Notes: generated from the sequence alone by a model not told the origin. Shown: positions 41,289-53,038, counted from the first letter of the stretch. The stretch is DNA of 64,000 bases from Lysobacter sp. 5GHs7-4 (GCF_021284765.1 NZ_CP089924.1:3242001-3306000), one strand, 5' to 3'. A program made the numbers and translations.

Positions 41289-42158
41289 ATGCATTCCCAC
41301 CCCATCCTTTCGCGCCGGCATCGCGCCGGCGCCGTGCTGCTGACGCTGGCCTGCGTGGCCGGACTGGCGGCCTGCAACCGCGGTCCCGCCGCCGGCGACG
41401 CCGAACCGGCCAAGACCGCCGAGGCCGCGCCGGTACCGCGCTACGACGCCAAGCTCAGCCTGGTCAACAACAACGGCAGCCTGCGCTACGACGGCAACGT
41501 CGACAGCGACGCCGCCAAGCAGGCGGTGATCGCCGCGCTGTCCCACGCCTACGGCGCCGAGAAAGTGTCCGGCGACCTCGCCGTGGACCGCTACGCGCGC
41601 CCGGCCGACTGGGCGGCCAACCTGCCCCAGTTCGCCGCCGCGTTCAAACAGCCCGGTGCGGCGGTCAGTTTCCAGGGCCAGCGCATCGAACTCAGCGGTC
41701 AGGTCGCCGAGGCTGACCGCGCCGCGCTGTTGGAACAGGCGCGCACGCTCTACCCCGGCTACGCCTACACCGGCCTGTTCGAGGGCGTGGGCGCGGCCCC
41801 CGCCAACAGCGCCCTGGCCACGCTGGGCGACAAAGCCAGCGCGGCCGACGTGGTCAAGGCGCTGAACCAGACCCCGATCGCGTTCGAAGGCGACAGCGCG
41901 CGCATCGCCGCGTCCAGCCTCGACGCCCTGGGCGACGCGGCCAAGGCCATCCAGGCCGCGCCCGCACAAACCCGGGTCGAGATCTATGGCCCGGCCGGCG
42001 GCAGTGGCGTCAGCGAGGACGATCTGGCCTTGTCCAAACAGCGCGCCGAGGCGGTCAAGGTGCTGCTGGTGGTGAACGGCGTCAGTCCGGGCGCGATCGA
42101 GACCAAGGCGGCCGGCGCCGATAGCGGCCGCGGCATCAGTTTCAAACTCGTCAAATAG
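41289..42158 (+). CDS. OmpA-family lipoprotein
   Basis: 289 residues. Signal peptide with lipobox LAAC (AVLLTLACVAGLAAC, Cys about 29). Two BON-like repeats (about 50-160: LVNNNGSLRYDGNVDSDAAK, FQGQRIELSGQVAEADRAAL), then an OmpA C-terminal-like domain (IAFEGDSARIAASSLDALGD, VEIYGPAGGSGVSEDDLALS, KQRAEAVKVLLVVNGV). It would tether the outer membrane to peptidoglycan. Confidence 0.8.
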   Translation: MHSHPILSRRHRAGAVLLTLACVAGLAACNRGPAAGDAEPAKTAEAAPVPRYDAKLSLVNNNGSLRYDGNVDSDAAKQAVIAALSHAYGAEKVSGDLAVDRYARPADWAANLPQFAAAFKQPGAAVSFQGQRIELSGQVAEADRAALLEQARTLYPGYAYTGLFEGVGAAPANSALATLGDKASAADVVKALNQTPIAFEGDSARIAASSLDALGDAAKAIQAAPAQTRVEIYGPAGGSGVSEDDLALSKQRAEAVKVLLVVNGVSPGAIETKAAGADSGRGISFKLVK

Positions 42159-42273
42159 GGCGGCGGCCGGCGCTCGCGCCGGCCGACCGGACCCGGTCAA
42201 CGGCCTCTCTCCAGGCCCTCGCCGACGCGCGGTTTGCGTCGGCGATTTTTTTGGGCGGGTGGTTTTGCGAGGC

Positions 42274-42316
42274 AAAAGCAAATCCCCCCTAGCCCCCCCT
42301 TTTTCAAAGGGGGGAA
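42274..42316 (+). repeat. GCAAATCCCCC intergenic repeat, copy 1
   Basis: AAAGCAAATCCCCCCTAG then a CCCCCTTTTTCAAAGGGGG palindrome. One of at least six copies in the window. Together with copy 2 in opposite orientation it fills most of the gap before uvrA. Confidence 0.8.
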
Positions 42317-42406
42317 CGGTGCGGCCTGTTTGGTAGGAAGCAGTTGCGCCCGCGGCTTCAGGGGAAGAAACCGCCTGCCGGTCCTCCCCCTGTGGAATCG
42401 GCTGGT

Positions 42407-42446
42407 CTTCCCCCTTTGGAAAAGGGGGATCGAGGGGGATTTGCTT
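42407..42446 (-). repeat. GCAAATCCCCC intergenic repeat, copy 2 (inverted)
   Basis: CCCCCTTTGGAAAAGGGGG then ATCGAGGGGGATTTGC, the reverse orientation of copy 1, about 90 bp from it. The 470-bp gap 42159-42627 otherwise shows nothing recognisable. Confidence 0.8.
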
Positions 42447-42627
42447 CTCCGTTCAGGACGCTCTCACCCAGACACCCGGCAACGCCCCATGTCGCGCTCG
42501 CAGCTGCGACGAACCCTCTCCGCGGCCCTTCCGTTCCGCAGATTTGCCCCCATGTTCGGCACTCGATACGCTCTTCTGTTCGCCGTCGCCCCGTGCGTCG
42601 GCCGCCCTCCCCCTTTGCAGGCAAACG

Positions 42628-45572
<2,945 letters not shown>

Positions 45573-45576
<4 letters not shown>

Positions 45577-45995
45577 GCACCGACACCGCCGCCACCGAAT
45601 CTCCGCTGCTGTTCCGCATGCCGCTGGAACTGCGCTGGCGCGATCTGGACGCGTTCAACCACGTCAACAACTCCAACTTCCTCACCTACCTGGAGGAAAG
45701 CCGCATCCGCTGGTTCGACAGCTGGGGCGGCGAATGGGTCAGCGACGCGATCGCGCCGCTGCTGGCGGCGGTGCAGCTGAACTACCGGCTACCGATTCCG
45801 TATCCGTCCAAGGTCGCGGTGGAGCTGTACGCGCAGCGCGTGGGCAGCACCAGCATGACCATCGGTCACCGCATCGTGTCCGAGGACGGCCAGGCGCTGT
45901 ACTGCGACGGCCACGTGGTGGTGGTGTGGATCGACCGCGCCAGCGGGCGGCCGGTGCCGTTGCCGGCGGCGGTGTTGGAGGCGATCGCGCGCTGA
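45573..45995 (+). CDS. Acyl-CoA thioesterase, hotdog (4HBT) family
   Basis: 140 residues. [20 protein letters not shown] with the catalytic Asp is the 4HBT signature; [10 protein letters not shown] and [16 protein letters not shown] complete the fold. It hydrolyses acyl-CoA of unknown chain type. Its ATG overlaps the uvrA stop, so it is co-transcribed with uvrA. Confidence 0.88.
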
Positions 45996-46031
45996 GGCGC
46001 GGCGAATCGTGGCGAGCCGCAGACGCGGCCG

Positions 46032-46068
46032 AAAAGCAAATCCCCCCCTTTCCAAAGGGGGGAAGAAG
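46032..46068 (+). repeat. GCAAATCCCCC intergenic repeat, copy 3
   Basis: AAAGCAAATCCCCCCCTTT then CCAAAGGGGGG. Shorter core than copy 1; lies between convergent genes 45573 and 46076. Confidence 0.75.
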
Positions 46069-46075
46069 CACACGC

Positions 46076-46537
46076 TCAGGGCTTGCGCGCTTCCAGTTCG
46101 CCGCGCAGCACGCCGCCGTCCTTGAGCTTGAATTCGACCACGACCTTGCTGCCCGGCTTCAGCGGCGCGTGCGGCTGCATCAGCATCAGGTGCATGCCGC
46201 CGGGCTTGAGCGTGGCGTTGCCGTCGGGCGCGATGCGCAGTTCCGGCAGCGCGCGCATGCGACTGATGCCGTCGACGATGCGGGTCTCGTGCAACGAGGT
46301 GTCGCCGAACGCGGGGCTGCTCACGCCGACGATGGTGATCGGGGTGGGACAGCGGTTCTCGATGCGGCCGAAGCCGGCCATCATCGGCATCTGCGCCGGC
46401 GGCAGCCGTACCCAGCCCTCGACGATGCGCGCGGTGCAGCCGCGCGCCTGCGCCGTCGGCGCGGCGCCGAGCGCCGCGGCGAGAACCAGGAGCGGGGCCA
46501 GAACGTGGACGGCGGTGCGGTAACGGAGCGGCTTCAT
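46076..46537 (-). CDS. Periplasmic copper chaperone PCuAC
   Basis: 153 residues with a signal peptide (PLLVLAAALGAAPTAQA). The Cu(I) motif is present: LHETRIVDGISRMRALPEL, then MHLMLMQPHAPLKPG (H-x10-M...HxM). It delivers copper to cytochrome oxidase. Convergent with the thioesterase gene. Confidence 0.9.
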   Translation of the reverse strand: MKPLRYRTAVHVLAPLLVLAAALGAAPTAQARGCTARIVEGWVRLPPAQMPMMAGFGRIENRCPTPITIVGVSSPAFGDTSLHETRIVDGISRMRALPELRIAPDGNATLKPGGMHLMLMQPHAPLKPGSKVVVEFKLKDGGVLRGELEARKP

Positions 46538-46605
46538 CGGCCTATGATAGCGCCTGAAGTTTCCGCCCCGAATCGCCGTATCAACGCCGCCGCGCAGGAG
46601 CGCCC

Positions 46606-47364
46606 ATGAGCCTAGTCACCGCCACCACCCACGGCGAGATCGTCGAACTGCAACTGGCGCGCGCGCCGGTCAACGCGCTCAATCCCAGCCTGTGCACGGA
46701 CCTGCGCGACGCGCTGGGCCGGGCGATCGCCGACGGCGCCCAGGGCGTCGTCCTGTCGGGCGGCCCCAAAGTGTTTTCGGCCGGCCTGGACGTGCCGCAC
46801 CTGCTGTCGCTGGGCGAGGACCGCCATGCCCTGATGGCGGCCTGGCAGGCCTTCTTCGACACCGCGCTGGCGTTGGCCGCCAGCCCGATCCCGGTGGTCG
46901 CCGCGCTGGCCGGTCACGCCCCGGCCGGCGGCTGCGTGCTGGCGCTGTGCTGCGACTACCGCGTCATGGCGTCGGGCCCGTTCCGCATCGGCCTCAACGA
47001 AACCCAGGTCGGCCTGGTCGCGCCGGAAGGCATCCAGCGCCTGATGCGGCGCGTGGTCGGCGCCTACCGCGCCGAGCGTTTGCTGGTCGCGGGCGAGATG
47101 CTGGACGCCGAACAGGCGCTGCAGGCGGGCCTGGTCGACGAGCTGACCGAGATCGACAACGTCGCCACCCGCGCCCGCGTGTGGCTGGAACAGCTGCTGG
47201 CGCTGCCGCGCCAGGCGGTGCTGCAGACGCGCGCTATCGCGCGCGCCGACATCATCGAGGCGCTGCAGCCCGAGCACATTCGTCTGCAGCACTTCATCGA
47301 GGCGTGGTATCAGCCGTCGACGCAGGACGCACTTAAGGCGCTGATCGCGCGGCTGGGCAAGTGA
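46606..47364 (+). CDS. Enoyl-CoA hydratase/isomerase family protein (delta3,delta2-enoyl-CoA isomerase-like)
   Basis: 252 residues. Crotonase oxyanion-hole regions: KVFSAGLDVPHLLS and GHAPAGGCVLALCCDYRVMA. The segment IGLNETQVGLVAPEGIQRLM resembles the catalytic stretch of eukaryotic-type 3,2-enoyl-CoA isomerases (NETQxG). It would shift double bonds in beta-oxidation of unsaturated acyl-CoAs. Overlaps the next gene by four bases. Confidence 0.85.
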   Translation: MSLVTATTHGEIVELQLARAPVNALNPSLCTDLRDALGRAIADGAQGVVLSGGPKVFSAGLDVPHLLSLGEDRHALMAAWQAFFDTALALAASPIPVVAALAGHAPAGGCVLALCCDYRVMASGPFRIGLNETQVGLVAPEGIQRLMRRVVGAYRAERLLVAGEMLDAEQALQAGLVDELTEIDNVATRARVWLEQLLALPRQAVLQTRAIARADIIEALQPEHIRLQHFIEAWYQPSTQDALKALIARLGK

Positions 47365-47747
47365 GGCGCGCGCTCGCCGCGTTGCTGCTGAGTGTTGCCG
47401 GCACAGCAACTGCCGCGCCCGCCGCGCCCGACGGCGACGCCCGTCTGATCGGCGACTGGGTGCTGTGCGAAGACCCGGACGGATCGCCTTCGGACCAATT
47501 GCGCTTCGGCGACGACGGGTCGGGCAAGGTGATACGCGATCAGAGCGAGGTCGCGTTCGTCTATACCCTGAGCGACGGCAAAGTGTCTGTGCTCGTGCAA
47601 ACGGGCGGCCGGCTGGTACCGATCACGCTGACGCCCTCGTTCGCGCCGCAAGACGAGCGGCTGTCGCTGTACGACGAACGCACCGGCAATACCGCGTATT
47701 ACGTGCGCGCCGAGCGCGCCGCAACGGCTGGATGCAGCGCGAAGTAA
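47361..47747 (+). CDS. Secreted unknown protein
   Basis: 128 residues from the GTG at 47361 overlapping the previous stop. Signal peptide (RRALAALLLSVAGTATAAPA). The mature part (RLIGDWVLCEDPDGSPSDQL, RFGDDGSGKVIRDQSEVAFV) is beta-rich with a lipocalin-like opening GDW. A final Cys pair member is at GCSAK. No family recognised. Confidence 0.65.
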   Translation: MRRALAALLLSVAGTATAAPAAPDGDARLIGDWVLCEDPDGSPSDQLRFGDDGSGKVIRDQSEVAFVYTLSDGKVSVLVQTGGRLVPITLTPSFAPQDERLSLYDERTGNTAYYVRAERAATAGCSAK

Positions 47748-47750
47748 ATT

Positions 47751-47832
47751 CGTAGGGGGCGGTGATAACCGCACCGGCGCGTGGGCTGGAGGGTGCGATG
47801 GTGCGGTTCGCCTTCGCTCACCGCACCCTACG
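47751..47832 (+). repeat. 82-bp intergenic repeat, copy A
   Basis: Starts CGTAGGGGGCGGTGATAACC and ends GCTCACCGCACCCTACG, i.e. its ends are inverted repeats. Closely matches copy B at 47935. Confidence 0.75.
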
Positions 47833-47870
47833 CTCGAGATGTTTGCCAGATCGCCTGCGTGGCTACGACA

Positions 47871-47913
47871 AAGCAAATCCCCCTCAATCCCCCTTTTTCA
47901 AAGGGGGAAGACA
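47871..47913 (+). repeat. GCAAATCCCCC intergenic repeat, copy 4
   Basis: AAGCAAATCCCCCTCAATCC then CCCTTTTTCAAAGGG. Same family as copies 1-3. Confidence 0.78.
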
Positions 47914-47934
47914 ATCAAGGGGCGAAGCAGAGCT

Positions 47935-48015
47935 CGTAGGGTGCGGTGATAACCGCACCGGCGCGTGGGTCCGGAGGGTGCGATGGCGCGGTTCGCGTTC
48001 GCTCACCGCACCCTA
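47935..48015 (+). repeat. 82-bp intergenic repeat, copy B
   Basis: CGTAGGGTGCGGTGATAACC to GCTCACCGCACCCTAC. Differs from copy A at only a few positions. With copies 4 and 5 of the other repeat it makes the gap 47748-48183 almost wholly repetitive. Confidence 0.75.
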
Positions 48016-48086
48016 CCGAACTACGACGCTGGGTAGCTTCAGGATCCGTTGGCGGAGAACCTGTCGGACCGCTTGCGTAGACGCTG

Positions 48087-48150
48087 CAAAGCAAATCCCC
48101 CTCAATGCAAAGCAAATCCCCCTCAATCCCCATTTTCCAAGGGGGAAGAC
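48087..48150 (+). repeat. GCAAATCCCCC intergenic repeat, copy 5 (partly duplicated)
   Basis: AAAGCAAATCCCCCTCAATG occurs twice in a row (48088 and 48109) before the CCCCATTTTCCAAGGGGG palindrome, so the left arm has been tandemly duplicated. Confidence 0.75.
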
Positions 48151-48183
48151 AAGCAAGGGCGAAGCAGAGGCTGGGGCTGGGTT

Positions 48184-49035
48184 TCAGGCTTCGCCGGTTG
48201 CGATCGGGCGCGAGGGATCGTCGATCCAGCCGCTCCACGAGCCCATGAACAAACCCGCGCCCTGCAGGCCCGCGTGTTCCATCGCCAGCAGGTGATGGCA
48301 GGCGGTCACGCCGGAGCCGCACATCACCGCCGTATGTTCCGGCGCGTAGTCGCCCATCACCGCGGCGAAACCCTGCGCGAGCTCGTCGCTGGGCTTGAAG
48401 CGGCCGTCGCGCAGGTTCTGCGCATACGGAAGATTGCGCGCGCCCGGGACATGGCCGGCGACGCGGTCCAGCGGTTCGACCTCGCCGCGGAATCGTTCCG
48501 CCGCGCGTGCGTCGATCAGCAGCTTGCCGGCGTCCAGATGCGCGCGCACGGCGTCGGCATCGAGCAGGCGACGCTGGTCGAAACTGCCCGGATATTGGCT
48601 GGGCGTCGGCACGGGCCGTTCGGCATCGCTGGGCAGCCCCAGCGCGCTCCAGCGCTGCCAACCGCCGTCGAGCACGGCCACGCGGCGGTGGCCGAGCAGA
48701 CGCAGCAAAGCCCACACGCGCGCCGCCGCCAGCGCGCCGTCGCCATGGTCGTAAGCCACGACCTGATGCTCGGGCGTGACGCCCCAGCGCTGCAGCACCG
48801 CGGTGAAATCGGCCGCGTCCGGCCACGGATGGCGGCCGGCGTTGCGCTTGCGGTGATCGGACAGATCGCGATCCAGGTGGGCGTAGCGCGCGCCGGGAAT
48901 ATGCGCCTGCGCATACGCCGCCTCGCCCGCGTCCGGATCGGCAAGACCGGCGCGCGCGTCGATCACGATCAGATCCTCGCGCCCCAGCTGCGCGGCCAGA
49001 TCCTCGGCCGACACCAACGTGGTCCAGTCGCTCAT
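48184..49035 (-). CDS. Thiosulfate/3-mercaptopyruvate sulfurtransferase (rhodanese)
   Basis: 283 residues. Two rhodanese domains; the active one has MCGSGVTACH with Cys239 and the CGSGVTA loop of mercaptopyruvate sulfurtransferases. GHVPGARNLPY and DARAAERFRG are conserved. Cytoplasmic (no signal peptide). Its start overlaps the NUDIX gene stop by four bases. Confidence 0.9.
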   Translation of the reverse strand: MSDWTTLVSAEDLAAQLGREDLIVIDARAGLADPDAGEAAYAQAHIPGARYAHLDRDLSDHRKRNAGRHPWPDAADFTAVLQRWGVTPEHQVVAYDHGDGALAAARVWALLRLLGHRRVAVLDGGWQRWSALGLPSDAERPVPTPSQYPGSFDQRRLLDADAVRAHLDAGKLLIDARAAERFRGEVEPLDRVAGHVPGARNLPYAQNLRDGRFKPSDELAQGFAAVMGDYAPEHTAVMCGSGVTACHHLLAMEHAGLQGAGLFMGSWSGWIDDPSRPIATGEA

Positions 49036-49661
49036 ACGATCGCCTCCAGGCGTTGCCGCAGGTTCAACAGCATCGACGCGGTCGCGCCCCAGATGCGCTG
49101 GTCCGGATAGCGGAACTCCAGCACCTGACGCGCGCGGCCGCGGTAGTCCAGCGTGTGCGTGGCCAGGTTGGCCGGATCCATCAGATAGGCCAGCGACACC
49201 TCGAACACGTCCGCGACTTCGTTCGGGTCCGGCCGCGCCACGTAATCGCGGTCGATCGTCGCCACCACCGGCAGCACGCGGTAACCGGTGATGGTGGCCA
49301 AGGGATCCAGGTAGCCCAGCGGCGCGATCTGCGCCGGCGCCAGGCCGATCTCCTCGCCGGTCTCGCGAATGGCCGCGGCGACCGCGTCGCTATCGGTGGT
49401 TTCGATGCGGCCGCCAGGGAAGCTCACCTGGCCGCCATGCTGGCGCAAGGCATCGGTGCGCCGCGTGAGCAGCACGCGGGTGCCGTCCGCGCGCGGCACC
49501 AGGCCCACCAGCACCGCGGCGCGCGCCGGTTCGGCGGCCTCGGGCAGCAGGCCCTGCAGTTCGTCCAGGTTCCAGGCGTCGCCCGTGGGCTCGCGTGTCA
49601 GCGGATACAGCGCCTCGCCGATGCGCGGATAATCGCGGGGATAGTCGGACAGCGCGCTCAC
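49032..49661 (-). CDS. NUDIX hydrolase, CoA pyrophosphatase type
   Basis: 209 residues from the GTG at 49661, chosen because it overlaps the upstream stop (GTGA) and longer frames are Arg-rich. NUDIX box: GGRIETTDSDAVAAAIRETG, then EEIGL. Upstream LLTRRTDALRQHGGQVSFPG is the CoA pyrophosphatase (NudL/YeaB) signature. It cleaves CoA to phosphopantetheine and ADP. Confidence 0.88.
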   Translation of the reverse strand: MSALSDYPRDYPRIGEALYPLTREPTGDAWNLDELQGLLPEAAEPARAAVLVGLVPRADGTRVLLTRRTDALRQHGGQVSFPGGRIETTDSDAVAAAIRETGEEIGLAPAQIAPLGYLDPLATITGYRVLPVVATIDRDYVARPDPNEVADVFEVSLAYLMDPANLATHTLDYRGRARQVLEFRYPDQRIWGATASMLLNLRQRLEAIV

Positions 49662-49843
49662 CGGCGCCGCGACTCGCGCTCGGGCAGCACGTGTTCCATC
49701 AGGCGTAAACGTTCGTCGTCGTTCATCTGCGACCAGCGCGCGATCTCGGACGTGGTGCGATGGCAGCCTTCGCACAGGCCTTGCTCGTCCAGCGAGCAAA
49801 CGCCGATGCAGGGACTGAGCACCGCCCGGAATTGGAAAGTCAT
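49658..49843 (-). CDS. DUF1289 protein
   Basis: 61 residues from MTFQFRAVLSPCIGVCSLDE. Four Cys in SPCIGVCSLDEQGLCEGCHR are the DUF1289 signature and probably bind a metal or iron-sulfur cluster. First gene of the DUF1289-NUDIX-rhodanese operon. Confidence 0.85.
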   Translation of the reverse strand: MTFQFRAVLSPCIGVCSLDEQGLCEGCHRTTSEIARWSQMNDDERLRLMEHVLPERESRRR

Positions 49844-49989
49844 TTCACCGCACCACCAAGCCGCGCGTCCACGCGCGGCCGTCAACGCGGCCCGCGGGCC
49901 GCAACGCACCGGCCGGAGCCGGGTTCCACGCCCGACGGCGGAGCCGGCGGGTGATTCGTAAGGCTATCCCGGCCGGGCCGGCGGATCGC

Positions 49990-50023
49990 TAAAAAAAAGT
50001 TGCGCCGGCAGGGCCGGCGCAAC
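49990..50023 (-). terminator. Terminator downstream of the FkpA-type gene
   Basis: GTTGCGCCGGC-AGG-GCCGGCGCAAC; on the minus strand the hairpin is followed by TTTTTTTT. Confidence 0.92.
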
Positions 50024-50041
50024 CTTTACAACCCGAACCGC

Positions 50042-50728
50042 TTACTTGGTGCTGATCAGCTTGATTTCGAACTGCACCGCCACGTTCGGCGGGAACGGCG
50101 TGCGCGGGTCGGCGCCGTAGGCCTGGGCCGGCGGCAGCGTCACTTCCCACTTCGAGCCGGTCGGCATCTGCAGCAGCACTTCGCGCATCGCCGCCATCTC
50201 GATCTCGCTGACCTTGATGGCCGGGATCGCCTGCGCCGGACGCGCCTGCGCCGGACGCTCGCCCCAGGCGTAGGGCCCGGCGACTTCCAGCTGCACGGTG
50301 TTGGCCTGGGTCGGCTTGGCGCCGGTGCCCGCTTCGATCACGCGGTACTGCACGCCGCTGGGCAGGGTCTTGACGCCGGCCTTGGCCTTGTTCTGGGCCA
50401 GGTAACCGTCGCTCTTGGTCTTGTTGGCGGCGGCGGCCTTGTCCCACTCGGCCTTGGCCTTGGCCTGCTGGCGCTGCTGCATGTTCTGCACGGCGGTGCG
50501 CAGCTGGTCGACGGCGACCGCCGGCTCCTTCTTGCCGTAACCGTCCTGCAGACCCTTGATGATGGTGTTCACATCGACCTGCTCGCCGCTTTCGACGGCG
50601 TTGCGGCCCAGGTCGTAGCCCAGCGCATAGCTCAGCTTGCCTTTCTCGGACGAAGTGTCCTGCGCGACGGCGTTGCCGGCGGTCAGAGCCAGGGCCGCGA
50701 CGGCGGCAGCAATCAAACGCAACTTCAT
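50042..50728 (-). CDS. FkpA/Mip-type peptidyl-prolyl cis-trans isomerase
   Basis: 228 residues from MKLRLIAAAVAALALTAGNA (signal peptide). N-terminal helical dimerisation domain (KGKLSYALGYDLGRNAVESG, TIIKGLQDGYGKKEP) and C-terminal FKBP domain (LPSGVQYRVIEAGTGAKPTQ, GSKWEVTLPPAQAYGADPRT). The FKBP domain has an insertion (GERPAQARPAQAIPAIKVSE) in place of the usual GxxFDSS core, so catalytic competence is uncertain. Periplasmic foldase. Confidence 0.88.
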   Translation of the reverse strand: MKLRLIAAAVAALALTAGNAVAQDTSSEKGKLSYALGYDLGRNAVESGEQVDVNTIIKGLQDGYGKKEPAVAVDQLRTAVQNMQQRQQAKAKAEWDKAAAANKTKSDGYLAQNKAKAGVKTLPSGVQYRVIEAGTGAKPTQANTVQLEVAGPYAWGERPAQARPAQAIPAIKVSEIEMAAMREVLLQMPTGSKWEVTLPPAQAYGADPRTPFPPNVAVQFEIKLISTK

Positions 50729-50939
50729 TCGTTGGAATCTCCGGTAATGACACGGGGCGGATAAGACCGCCCCGACGATAAGGTCCATCGGGTCGTAAGC
50801 GCCCAGATGGACGGGGTAGGATAGCGGCCGCAAGGCTTAACCGCCACTGACATCCCGGGCTATGACCCCGCGAACGCGCCGGAGTTCCGTCGCCGCGGCG
50901 GCCCTGCCCGCCCCATTCCCTGCCCGGCCACCCATTCAT

Positions 50940-51722
50940 ATGTCCTCATCTCCCCTGCTGACCAGCGATCGCGGCGCCGTACGCGTGATCGCCGTCAACC
51001 GCCCCGACAAGCTGAACGCCCTGAACGCCGACACCCTGGACGCGCTGCTGCAGGCCTTCGAGGCCGCCGCCGCCGACCCGGCGGTGCGCTGCGTGGTCCT
51101 GACCGGCAGCGGCCCCAAGGCCTTCGTGGCGGGCGCCGACATCTCCGAAATGAACGGCCTGACCCCGGTCCAGGGCCGCGATTTCTCGCTGCGCGGGCAG
51201 AAGCTGATGCGCCGGATCGAGAAAATGCCCAAGCCGGTGATCGCGATGGTCAACGGCTTCGCCCTCGGCGGTGGCCTGGAACTGGCGATGGGCTGCCACC
51301 TGCGCATCGCCGCCGACAGCGCCAAGGTCGGCCAGCCGGAAATCAACCTCGGCCTGATCCCCGGCTTCGGCGGCACCCAGCGCCTGCTGCGCCTGGCCGG
51401 CCGCGCCGCGACCTTGGAGCTGTGCCTGGTCGGCACGCCGATCGACGCCGAGCGCGCGCGTCAGCTGGGCATCGTCAATCGCGTGGTGCCCGCGGCCGAA
51501 CTGGAAGCGGAAACCTTCAAGCTCGCCGATCAGCTGGCCGCGTCCGCGCCGCTGGCGTTGCGCGGCGTGCTCGACTGCATCGCGGTCGGCGGCGAATGCG
51601 GCATCGAGGAAGGCCTGGAATACGAGACCGCGCAGTTCGGCCTGATGTTCGCCACCGACGACATGCGCGAAGGCACCGGCGCGTTCCTGGAACGCCGCAA
51701 GCCGGTGTTCTCCGGCACGTGA
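50940..51722 (+). CDS. Enoyl-CoA hydratase (crotonase)
   Basis: 260 residues. AFVAGADISEMNGL and NGFALGGGLELAMGCHLRIA carry the oxyanion hole and first catalytic Glu; GQPEINLGLIPGFGGTQRLL carries the second. Hydrates trans-2-enoyl-CoA in beta-oxidation or related routes. No good ribosome binding site precedes the chosen ATG. Confidence 0.93.
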   Translation: MSSSPLLTSDRGAVRVIAVNRPDKLNALNADTLDALLQAFEAAAADPAVRCVVLTGSGPKAFVAGADISEMNGLTPVQGRDFSLRGQKLMRRIEKMPKPVIAMVNGFALGGGLELAMGCHLRIAADSAKVGQPEINLGLIPGFGGTQRLLRLAGRAATLELCLVGTPIDAERARQLGIVNRVVPAAELEAETFKLADQLAASAPLALRGVLDCIAVGGECGIEEGLEYETAQFGLMFATDDMREGTGAFLERRKPVFSGT

Positions 51723-52120
51723 GCGCGGCGGCGCCCTGCCGCTGCGGTTGCGCGCAAGCGAGCGCGGTCCACACGATCGTCGCCGCATTGGCGGACGACG
51801 ACGTGGACAGCGCGCTCGCGCTGGGCCTGCTCGACAGCCCCTCCTGTGCAAGCTGCACGCCGGAATGCACGGCGATGCTGATCGCCGCGCGCGATGCGCG
51901 GCGCGATGCGCTGGCCGCACGTGCGCGTTATCGCGCGCGCAATGCGCGGCTGGCGCAACGCGCGCAGGAACGCGCGGCGCAGCGCACGGGCGCACGCCCG
52001 GCGACCGAAGCGGTCGCGCAAGCCGGCGCGGTACCGACGACGCGTCCGGCGCTGCCTTCCGCCGCGGCCGCCGCGCTGGCGCGCGCCAAAGCCAAGGCCG
52101 CGGAGCGCAGCAAGCCGTGA
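51719..52120 (+). CDS. Cys-rich then Ala/Arg-rich unknown protein
   Basis: 133 residues from the GTG at 51719 overlapping the previous stop. The N-terminal part has CRCGCA and LLDSPSCASCTPECTAML (six to seven Cys, possible zinc site); the rest is Ala/Arg-rich and helical (RYRARNARLAQRAQERAAQR). Joined by overlaps to enoyl-CoA hydratase and nth. No family recognised with confidence. Confidence 0.65.
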   Translation: MSAAAPCRCGCAQASAVHTIVAALADDDVDSALALGLLDSPSCASCTPECTAMLIAARDARRDALAARARYRARNARLAQRAQERAAQRTGARPATEAVAQAGAVPTTRPALPSAAAAALARAKAKAAERSKP

Positions 52121-52893
52121 CGCCCTCGGACAAACGCAAGCCAGCGGCTGCGACGCGCGGCGCCGGCAAGAAGCCCAGCGCAACCGCCAAGCCGGCCGCC
52201 AAGCCCAAGACGAAAACGGCCAGACGAACCGCCCGCCTCGGTCCGACCGAGGCCGAGGAGATGTTCGCGCGGCTCAAGGCGCTCAATCCGCATCCGAAGA
52301 CCGAGCTCGAATACAGCAGCCCGTTCGAGTTGCTGGTGGCAGTGGCGCTGTCGGCGCAGGCCACCGACGTCGGCGTCAACAAGGCCACGCGCAAGCTGTT
52401 CCCGGTCGCCAACACGCCGCAGGCGATCGCCGCGCTCGGCGTCGAGGGACTCAAGCCCTACATCGCCACGATCGGGCTGTACAACACCAAGGCCGCCAAC
52501 GTGGTCGCGCTGTCGCAGCGCTTGCTGGACGAGCACGGCGGCGAGGTGCCGCGCGATCGCGCCGCGCTGGAGGCGCTGCCCGGGGTGGGCCGCAAGACCG
52601 CCAACGTGGTCCTCAACACCGCCTTCGGCGAGCCGACCATGGCGGTGGACACGCACATCTTCCGCGTCGCCAACCGCACCGGCCTGGCGCCCGGCAAGAC
52701 CGTGCGCGCGGTCGAGGACGGCCTGCTCAAGGCCGTGCCGGCCGACTACCTGCAGGATGCCCATCACTGGCTGATCCTGCACGGACGTTACGTCTGCAAG
52801 GCACGCAAACCCGACTGCCCGCACTGCGCGATCCGCGATCTGTGCCGCTATCCGGGCAAGACCCCAGGCGAGCCGGAGCCCGTCGCCGCTTGA
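52117..52893 (+). CDS. nth: Endonuclease III
   Basis: 258 residues from the GTG at 52117 overlapping the previous stop. The core is standard: SSPFELLVAVALSAQATDVG, helix-hairpin-helix EALPGVGRKTANVV with catalytic Lys, VDTHIFRVANR with catalytic Asp, and the [4Fe-4S] site CKARKPDCPHCAIRDLC. It repairs oxidised pyrimidines. About 40 extra N-terminal Lys/Ala-rich residues precede the fold. Confidence 0.95.
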   Translation: MTPSDKRKPAAATRGAGKKPSATAKPAAKPKTKTARRTARLGPTEAEEMFARLKALNPHPKTELEYSSPFELLVAVALSAQATDVGVNKATRKLFPVANTPQAIAALGVEGLKPYIATIGLYNTKAANVVALSQRLLDEHGGEVPRDRAALEALPGVGRKTANVVLNTAFGEPTMAVDTHIFRVANRTGLAPGKTVRAVEDGLLKAVPADYLQDAHHWLILHGRYVCKARKPDCPHCAIRDLCRYPGKTPGEPEPVAA

Positions 52894-52971
52894 TTTGCGG
52901 GGGTTGCCGGCCTTGGCGGGATCCCGTTCCGGGCCGTCATCCATCGGTCATGGCAGCGAAATAAGTCAGTC

Positions 52972-52989
52972 CTGTCATATTTACGCAAC
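52972..52989 (+). promoter_or_regulatory. Probable Pho box upstream of the porin gene
   Basis: CTGTCAT-ATTT-ACGCAAC: one perfect CTGTCAT half-site and a weaker second half with 11-bp phasing, 50 bp before the porin start. Confidence 0.5.
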
Positions 52990-53038
52990 TTTCACACCCT
53001 AGCCTGCGCGGCATCCAACCACGCCCTAGGGCTTAGCC

